The notes under the pieces were generated by a model. It searched no databases and was not told where the DNA came from. It worked only from the letters and a program-made list of their open reading frames with translations. 64,000 bases of DNA. Origin: Burkholderiales bacterium (lineage in GTDB: Bacteria; Pseudomonadota; Gammaproteobacteria; Burkholderiales; Nitrosomonadaceae). The first letter of the stretch is position 1; each line of letters begins with the position of its first letter. The stretch spans positions 62,001 through 126,000 of the forward strand of contig JABTUQ010000004.1 of NCBI GenBank assembly GCA_015075225.1. The letters run 5' to 3'. The translations under genes were made by a program, and so were the position numbers. Positions 57,925 to 64,000 of this stretch are shown one piece after another.

Positions 57925-59327
57925 TCAGCCGTATTTCTTGCGATTGCGGCGGCGGCGGCTGTGTGCTCGCCGGGCTTCTTCTTCGGTGAGCGGTGTTTTT
58001 TTGCCGGCGTAGGGATTGTGGCCTGTTCTGAATTCCACTCTCAGCGGGGTGCCTTTCAATTCAAAAACTTCTCTGAATGTATTTTCCAGATAGCGACGGT
58101 AGCTTTGTGGCACATGCTCAAGCATGGAGCCATGCACGATGATGAGCGGCGGGTTTTCCCCGCCCTGGTGGGCGTAGCGCAGCTTGGGCCGCGACACGCC
58201 ACCGCGCGGTGGTTGCTGCCTGTCAACAGCAGCCAGCATGGCACGCGTCAGTTTGGGTGTGGGAATGTGCGCCATGGCAGCAGCGTAAGCCGCATCCACT
58301 GATGGCATCAATCCCTTGACACCATTGCCGTACAGCGCAGAAATATAGTGCAGGTTGGCAAAATTCAGGAAAGAAAGTTTGCGGTCAAATTCTCGCTTGA
58401 TGACTTCGCGCTGGTAATCGTCCAATCCATCCCATTTGTTGATGGCAACAACCAGTGCGCGCCCGGTTTCCAGAATGAACCCGGCAATATGCGCATCCTG
58501 ATCAGAAATTTCATCTGTGCATCAAGCACCAGAATGACTACGTTGGCCGCTTCAATTGACTGCAGTGTTTTGATCACCGAAAACTTTTCCACGGTTTCCC
58601 AAACCTTGCCTGACCGGCGCAGACCCGCCGTGTCAATCAGCGTATAGCTGCGCTGGCCATATTCGAAATCAACATAAATACTATCCCGGGTGGTGCCTGG
58701 CTGATCGAATGCAATCACCCGCTCTTCTCCCAGCAGGGTATTGATCAGCGTGGATTTGCCCACATTGGGGCGACCAGCAATGGCAATGAGAGGACGTTTT
58801 TCCTGGCGGGATTCGGCTTCAATTTCTTCCTCATAGGGATACTCTTCCAGCGCAAAGTCGATCAATTCTCCCAGATGATCACCATGCAACGCCGAGATGG
58901 CGCAAGGCGTGCCAAGCCCCAATTCATGAAATTCGGCCGTCACCGATGCATAGGACATTCCTTCGGTTTTGTTGACGACGAGAATGATTTTACGGCCAGT
59001 TTTACGCAGTTGCTCCGCAATAATCTTGTCTTGTGCAGCTAATCCCTGACGACCATCGACGACAAACAGCACGATATCGGCCTCATCCACTGCTTGCAGG
59101 GTTTGTTTGGCCATCGCATGCAAAATGCCGGATTTGACGATCGGCTCAAAACCTCCGGTATCAACTACAAGATAGGGTTTTAGGCCCAGCTTGCCATGGC
59201 CGTAGTGCCGGTCACGTGTAAGCCCGGGAATATCAGCCACAATCGCATCGCGGCTGCGGGTCAAGCGGTTGAACAATGTCGATTTGCCGACATTCGGGCG
59301 CCCAACCAGTACGAGTGTGGGTTTCAT
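57925..59327 (-). CDS. der: GTPase Der (EngA), frame broken
   Basis: Double-GTPase needed for 50S ribosome assembly. The first part (58365-59327) has both G1 motifs ([12 protein letters not shown] at about residue 8; [12 protein letters not shown] at about 186), [12 protein letters not shown], and ends in a wrong frame after VILVLDAQ. The KH-like C-terminal part (57925-58425; [36 protein letters not shown]) is in another frame. Restoring one base near 58510-58514 gives [15 protein letters not shown] and one protein of about 467 aa. Der is essential, so a sequence error is likely. Confidence 0.93.
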
Positions 59328-59377
59328 GATAGTGGAAATATGAAAAATACCTTGCCCGGAAGGCGGGGAAGTCCTGG

Positions 59378-60607
59378 TTATTGCAAGGAAAATGCGAAAA
59401 GTCCGCCTTTTTGTGTTTGTATGACAAAACCATCCGGCAGATATTCTGCGCGCGATAAGATTACGCTGCCATCGGTCGATGCACGGCCAAGCAAGGAACC
59501 ATCCTGACGACTGATCAACGTGACGTAACCTTGATCATCTCCGACTATCAGCCTTGCGCCTTTGGCGATCATCAGGGCAGATAATTTACGGCTACCCAGT
59601 TTTCCTCTTTTCCAGACAGCAGCACCACTGCTTTTGTCAAAGGCGGCTACCGTCCCATGATCTTCACTGATGTAGACATGATTGTTATCTATCACCATGC
59701 CTGCACTGCTAGATGCATCTCTGGCCCAAATCTGGTTGCCGCTGAAAATTTCAAAACAGGCTGCCCGCCCACGATAGGCCACGGCACATACCTGGTTTTC
59801 ATCAACAATTGGCAAGCTGCTGATATCGGTCATGCGCTCCAGTTCAGTCACGCCATGCGGTTGTGAAACAGCAGCTTCCCAACCCACGTTACCAGTGGAA
59901 AGATCCAGCGCCATCAGCTTGCCGCCAGGAAATCCGGCAAAAACACCGCCTCGTGCAATTGATACACCTACAAAACTTCTTACTGTTAGCGGTGGGGCAA
60001 CCCCTTGATAGCTCCAGATCTGTTTTCCATCAGTTGCACTCAATCCGTAGAGCCGACTATCACCTGTACGCACCACCACAATTCCGTTATCTACCTGTGG
60101 CGGACTCAATATCTCACTGGGAACGCGGGATTGCCACAAAGCATTGCCAGATTCATCGAAAGCTAGCACTTCACCCTTGTATGTTCCCAGCAGAATCATT
60201 CCACCACCTAAACCCACACCACCGGAAAGCTGAGATTTAGTCTCGACACGCCAGATTTCGCGACCTGTCGCCGGATCAAGTTTAACCAGCCGACCATCTT
60301 CATCAGCAGCGTACAAAGCACCATTATCGTAAACAGGCAAAAAAACCGCTGTTTTGCTCTCGGATAATTTTGCTTGCCACAATGGCTTGATCTGCGGGAG
60401 CGTTTGCAGTTCGGTCAATTCAGCTTCATCAATTTCTATCTCATCCTCATCACTGCTGAAAAGATCAGTGAAATGAGATCCGGTGATTTCGCTTAGGTTT
60501 GCACAGCCTCCCAGAAAAATCAGCAGGAAAAGTACGCAAATCTGCAATAGCCGCAAATGATCCTGGAAACAGGAAAGGGAGCGTGAGAAGAAGGAATTAC
60601 CAATCAC
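59378..60607 (-). CDS. bamB: Outer-membrane assembly lipoprotein BamB
   Basis: Beta-propeller lipoprotein of the BAM complex that folds outer-membrane proteins. It is 409 aa: signal peptide with lipobox LGGC (Cys near 35), then PQQ/WD40-like blades ([41 protein letters not shown]). The ATG overlaps the yfgM stop by 4 bp. The order hisS-yfgM-bamB-der is conserved in proteobacteria. Confidence 0.95.
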   Translation of the reverse strand: MIGNSFFSRSLSCFQDHLRLLQICVLFLLIFLGGCANLSEITGSHFTDLFSSDEDEIEIDEAELTELQTLPQIKPLWQAKLSESKTAVFLPVYDNGALYAADEDGRLVKLDPATGREIWRVETKSQLSGGVGLGGGMILLGTYKGEVLAFDESGNALWQSRVPSEILSPPQVDNGIVVVRTGDSRLYGLSATDGKQIWSYQGVAPPLTVRSFVGVSIARGGVFAGFPGGKLMALDLSTGNVGWEAAVSQPHGVTELERMTDISSLPIVDENQVCAVAYRGRAACFEIFSGNQIWARDASSSAGMVIDNNHVYISEDHGTVAAFDKSSGAAVWKRGKLGSRKLSALMIAKGARLIVGDDQGYVTLISRQDGSLLGRASTDGSVILSRAEYLPDGFVIQTQKGGLFAFSLQ

Positions 60608-61248
60608 TGCTGCTGGTCTCTCAGGACACTTCGTTTCATCTGTACGATATTGCTGTAAGCACTTTGGCTGGACAAGCTCTCAAGTGCTTTCTGGTAAGCC
60701 GCTCTGGCTTCATCAATTTTACCGGTAGCTGCCAGAGCATCTCCCCGCAAATCGGCATAAAGCCCGGTAAAAGAGGCGCCATGCTGTCCATCCAGTAATT
60801 TCAGTGCCTGATCATATTTGCCTTCATCCACCAGCACACTTGCCAGCCGCAGCCGGGTCAGATCTTTTATTTCTGGTTCTTTCGCATGATCGAGCGCCCA
60901 TTGCAGCATATCTCTTGCAACCTGGTCATTACCTGCCTGAACGGCGGCACGGGCTACAATTAGTGCTGCCCGTACAGCATACCCGCTGTCAGGGAATCCT
61001 TCTGTCAGCAAATGGGCCGCATCAGTTATTTTGACAAGCTCGCTCCCTCTTTCAACATGCTGCTGGAGAACAGTGTATAAATCCGCCGCCTGGCGCGCCT
61101 GTTCACCCTGGTAATGATTCCATAACCGGCTACCGGCTACTGTTGCCGCAAAAATAGCAATGAAAAACAATACGGCGGTTCCATTAGCAGCCCACCAGGC
61201 TTTGAGCCAATCTATTTTTTCCTGTTCTTCGTAGTTATATGCTGACAT
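60604..61248 (-). CDS. yfgM: YfgM-family tetratricopeptide protein
   Basis: Inner-membrane protein associated with the SecYEG/PpiD periplasmic chaperone network, 214 aa. A short cytoplasmic N-terminus (NYEEQEKIDWLKAWW) is followed by one membrane helix (about 22-42) and periplasmic TPR-like helices (AALIVARAAVQAGNDQVA, DLRGDALAATGKIDEARAAY). Position between hisS and bamB supports the name. Confidence 0.9.
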   Translation of the reverse strand: MSAYNYEEQEKIDWLKAWWAANGTAVLFFIAIFAATVAGSRLWNHYQGEQARQAADLYTVLQQHVERGSELVKITDAAHLLTEGFPDSGYAVRAALIVARAAVQAGNDQVARDMLQWALDHAKEPEIKDLTRLRLASVLVDEGKYDQALKLLDGQHGASFTGLYADLRGDALAATGKIDEARAAYQKALESLSSQSAYSNIVQMKRSVLRDQQQ

Positions 61249-61269
61249 GATTCCGACTTTCCACCTTGG

Positions 61270-62532
61270 TTAAATATTTCCCAGAAGAGCAGCTGCTCTA
61301 GCCAGATCAACCCTGACCTGCTCTGCTGCTTCGCGTAATGATTTGATACTAATTTGTCCGGCCTCAGCCTCATCATCTCCGATGATGGCAGCAAAACGTG
61401 CACCACTGGCATCGGCTTTTTTCATTTGCGCCTTGAAATTGCCACCACCGCTATGCAATATCACTTTGAATCCGCTATCACGCAGTGTTTCGGCAACTTT
61501 CCAGCAAAATCTGGCAGCAACTTCTCCTTGATGCACCACATAAACATCAGGAGCGGTATGCGCCCCAACGGTACCATTTTCATCCATCAAGGCCAGTATT
61601 CGCTCAATTCCCATGGCAAAACCACATGCCGGCGCCGGTTTCCCACCGATCTGCGCAATTAGGCCATCATAGCGCCCACCTGCACAAATGGTTCCCTGTG
61701 CGCCCAGTTTATCGGTGACCCATTCAAAAACCGTGCGATTGTAATAATCCAACCCCCGAACCAGGCGGTTATTGATTTCAAAATTGATTCCCTGGCTACG
61801 TAAAATTGCTTGCAACGCCTCGAAATGGGCAAGGGAATCCTCATCCAGATCATCAAGCAGACGCGGTGCACCCGCCAGGATTTCGTGCATGGCCGGGTTT
61901 TTGCTGTCGAGTATGCGTAATGGGTTGGTTTTTAGACGGCGGCGCGCATCCTCATCCAGATCACCGTAAAATTTTTCGAGGTAACTAATCAGGCGTGAAC
62001 GGTAAATCGAGCGCGATTCAGTACTGCCAAGCGTACTGATTTCCAGACGCACATCCGGAATACCCAGCAAACGCCATAACCGGGCGCACATAATGATGAG
62101 TTCTGCATCAATATCGGGGCCTGCAAATCCAAGTGCCTCCACACCCACTTGATGAAACTGGCGATAGCGCCCTTTTTGCGGGCGCTCATGCCGGAACATG
62201 GGACCGCTATAATACAAACGCTGTGGGCCGGAATAAAGCAGATTATGCTCAATCACCGCACGCACGCAAGAAGCCGTCCCCTCCGGGCGCAGTGTCAGAT
62301 TCTCACCGTTGAGCTGATCAACGAAGGTATACATTTCCTTTTCAACGATATCCGTAACCTCCCCGATCGAACGAACGAACAGATCAGTCTGCTCGACGAT
62401 GGGCGTACGCAAATTACGGTAACCATAGCCAGCCAGCCAGGTTCGAATCGTATCCTCGAATAATTCCCACAAGCTGCTTTCGTCAGGCAGGATATCGTTC
62501 ATCCCGCGCACGGCCCGGATTGTCTCAGGCAT
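61270..62532 (-). CDS. hisS: Histidyl-tRNA synthetase
   Basis: Class II synthetase. ATG 62532 gives [19 protein letters not shown], the family start, 420 aa. An upstream start would add 25 residues overlapping ispG. Motif 2 [17 protein letters not shown], the His-binding [12 protein letters not shown], and [14 protein letters not shown] are intact. The start overlaps the ispG stop (62525), so translation is probably coupled. Confidence 0.96.
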   Translation of the reverse strand: MPETIRAVRGMNDILPDESSLWELFEDTIRTWLAGYGYRNLRTPIVEQTDLFVRSIGEVTDIVEKEMYTFVDQLNGENLTLRPEGTASCVRAVIEHNLLYSGPQRLYYSGPMFRHERPQKGRYRQFHQVGVEALGFAGPDIDAELIIMCARLWRLLGIPDVRLEISTLGSTESRSIYRSRLISYLEKFYGDLDEDARRRLKTNPLRILDSKNPAMHEILAGAPRLLDDLDEDSLAHFEALQAILRSQGINFEINNRLVRGLDYYNRTVFEWVTDKLGAQGTICAGGRYDGLIAQIGGKPAPACGFAMGIERILALMDENGTVGAHTAPDVYVVHQGEVAARFCWKVAETLRDSGFKVILHSGGGNFKAQMKKADASGARFAAIIGDDEAEAGQISIKSLREAAEQVRVDLARAAALLGNI

Positions 62533-63769
62533 TGGCAGCTTTTTTCCGGTATTTGGTGCGCACGTACTCATCAACGATGGCACGGAATTCGCCAGCGATA
62601 TTGTCACCTTTCAGGGTTACGGTTTTTTGACCATCCACAAAAACAGGAGCAACCGGTGTTTCCCCCGAGCCAGGCAAACTGATGCCAATATCGGCATGTT
62701 TGCTTTCACCTGGCCCGTTGACCACGCACCCCATCACAGCCAGCGACATATTCTCGACTCCATCATATTGTTCGCGCCAGCTGACCATTTGTTCGCGTAC
62801 ATAAGTCTGGATACTTTCGGCAAGCTCCTGAAAATAGGTACTGGTTGTACGCCCGCAACCCGGACAAGATGCCACCAGCGGAACAAATGCCCGTAACCCG
62901 ATTGTTTGCAGGATTTCCTGTGCCACAATCACTTCACGCGCACGGTCTCCACCTGGCTCAGGTGTCAGGGAAACACGAATCGTGTCACCAATTCCTTTGA
63001 ACAATAACACTGCCAGCGCAGCAGTCGAAGCGACAATTCCCTTCGATCCCATCCCAGCCTCGGTCAATCCCAGATGCAGGGCGTAATCACATTGTTCAGC
63101 CAATGCGCCATAAACAGCAATCAGATCCTGCACACCGCTCACTTTGCATGACAACACGATATGATCACGAGGCAATCCCAATTCTTCGGCCTTTGCTGCA
63201 CTTTCCAGCGCGGACGTGATGAGCGCTTTGTACATCACCTGTGAAGCGCCTAATGGATCCGGCAAACGCGCATTTTCATCCATGATCCGTGCCAGCATTT
63301 CCGGATCAAGACTTCCCCAGTTAACACCGATACGAACCGGCTTGTCGTACTTGCAGGCTGTTTCTATCAATATGGAGAATTGCTCGTCACGCTTGCGGCC
63401 ATGGCCAACATTGCCTGGATTAATACGAAACTTGGCCAACGCTTTTGCACACTCGGGATAGGCGGTCAGCAGCTTGTGTCCATTGAAATGAAAATCACCA
63501 ACCAGTGGAACATGGCAACCCATATCATCCAGCCGGGCCCGTATTCCGGGAACAGCACGCGCTGCTTCCATAGAGTTGACCGTGATTCGAACCAGTTCAG
63601 AGCCTGCTAACGCAAGCTCGGCAACCTGCCTGGTGGTCGCCAATTCATCTGCAGTATCGGTATTGGTCATTGATTGCACCACAATGGGCGCGCCCCCACC
63701 GATCATCACAGAACCAACTTTAACCCCCACGCTTTTCCGACGCGGGGCAGGTACGAAATTAGAAGACAT
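62525..63769 (-). CDS. ispG: 4-hydroxy-3-methylbut-2-enyl-diphosphate synthase IspG
   Basis: Fe-S enzyme of the MEP isoprenoid pathway that converts MEcPP to HMBPP. ATG 63769 ([19 protein letters not shown]) gives 414 aa; a TTG at 63787 is less likely. Fe-S ligand Cys lie in SCPGCGRTT and [10 protein letters not shown], and MTNTDTADE and [11 protein letters not shown] are standard N-terminal-barrel segments. Between rodZ and hisS, in the usual order. Confidence 0.97.
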   Translation of the reverse strand: MSSNFVPAPRRKSVGVKVGSVMIGGGAPIVVQSMTNTDTADELATTRQVAELALAGSELVRITVNSMEAARAVPGIRARLDDMGCHVPLVGDFHFNGHKLLTAYPECAKALAKFRINPGNVGHGRKRDEQFSILIETACKYDKPVRIGVNWGSLDPEMLARIMDENARLPDPLGASQVMYKALITSALESAAKAEELGLPRDHIVLSCKVSGVQDLIAVYGALAEQCDYALHLGLTEAGMGSKGIVASTAALAVLLFKGIGDTIRVSLTPEPGGDRAREVIVAQEILQTIGLRAFVPLVASCPGCGRTTSTYFQELAESIQTYVREQMVSWREQYDGVENMSLAVMGCVVNGPGESKHADIGISLPGSGETPVAPVFVDGQKTVTLKGDNIAGEFRAIVDEYVRTKYRKKAANA

Positions 63770-63798
63770 GTTAAAACCCGGATTCAATAAATAGATGA

Positions 63799-64000
63799 TT
63801 ATTCAAGTGAAAAACGCGCAACATCATCATTGCCGCGAGTATAGGGTGCAAGATCAACCTTGTTTCCATTATAGGTAAGGCTAACCCCGGCTGCGTTGCC
63901 GATAACCAGATATAGTGGTGGTTTGCCTTCAATCGCTTGTTCGGTTCCACGCAAATGGGTTTTTTCAAGAATAACCCGGCCGCTACTATCCTTGATCTTG
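63799..64000 (-). CDS. rodZ: Cytoskeletal protein RodZ, C-terminal end (runs off the window)
   Basis: Only the last 66 residues or so are present: [40 protein letters not shown], then [18 protein letters not shown] and a stop at 63799-63801. This matches the periplasmic DUF4115 domain of RodZ, which links MreB to the cell wall. The position directly upstream of ispG-hisS-yfgM-bamB-der is standard for rodZ. The HTH and membrane helix lie outside the window. Confidence 0.85.
   Translation of the reverse strand, partial: KIKDSSGRVILEKTHLRGTEQAIEGKPPLYLVIGNAAGVSLTYNGNKVDLAPYTRGNDDVARFSLE

Overview
The window looks like a chromosomal segment of a Nitrosomonas-like ammonia-oxidising betaproteobacterium. 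This is inferred from gene order and protein character: yebC-ruvCAB-ybgC-tolQRAB-pal, glmS-glmU beside a complete atp operon, rpsF-priB-rpsR-rplI-dnaB, an AmgK/MurU pair and rodZ-ispG-hisS-yfgM-bamB-der. No single gene proves the genus.

Layout. 1-7015 (minus): cell-envelope Tol-Pal genes downstream of Holliday-junction genes and yebC. 7159-10420 (minus): glmS and glmU, which make UDP-GlcNAc. 10634-17511 (minus): the F1Fo ATP synthase operon, atpI-B-E-F-H-A-G-D-C, with a promoter at its head and a terminator at its tail. 17847-20900 (plus): ribosomal proteins, priB and dnaB. 20917-24687: comM, ubiK and the amgK-murU peptidoglycan-recycling pair. 24767-33672 (plus): a damaged accessory island of type I restriction genes. 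It holds an hsdM remnant cut by an IS3 element, no hsdS, an RloC-like ABC ATPase with a zinc-hook motif, an AlbA_2/Schlafen-type ATP-binding protein and hsdR. 33912-44256: mixed housekeeping genes (rof, a glycosyltransferase, Nudix, a His-rich exported protein, PEBP, apt, serS, a phosphoglycerate-mutase relative, a fatty-acid desaturase, a HIT protein, a nucleotidyltransferase and a cysteine desulfurase). 44549-47131: rpsO-pnp. 47294-47493: a 200-bp MITE. 47703-55377: a DUF481 porin-like protein, a tripartite RND efflux pump and a broken encapsulated-ferritin gene. 55442-57860: a DUF2007 protein, a HARE-HTH/GIY-YIG protein and an IS630-type element. 57925-64000 (minus): der, bamB, yfgM, hisS, ispG and the end of rodZ.

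An important caveat is that at least eleven genes carry frame breaks, several in indispensable genes (rpsF, serS, der, atpC, tolB). Many lie in short homopolymers. The simplest reading is that the sequence carries small indel errors, so frame breaks alone should not be read as gene death. The IS3 truncation of hsdM and absence of hsdS are structural and more likely real.

The most interesting region is 24.7-33.7 kb, where an RloC-like candidate anticodon nuclease survives in a type I locus that has lost its methylation and specificity genes. The orphan encapsulated ferritin and the HARE-HTH/GIY-YIG protein are the next candidates.
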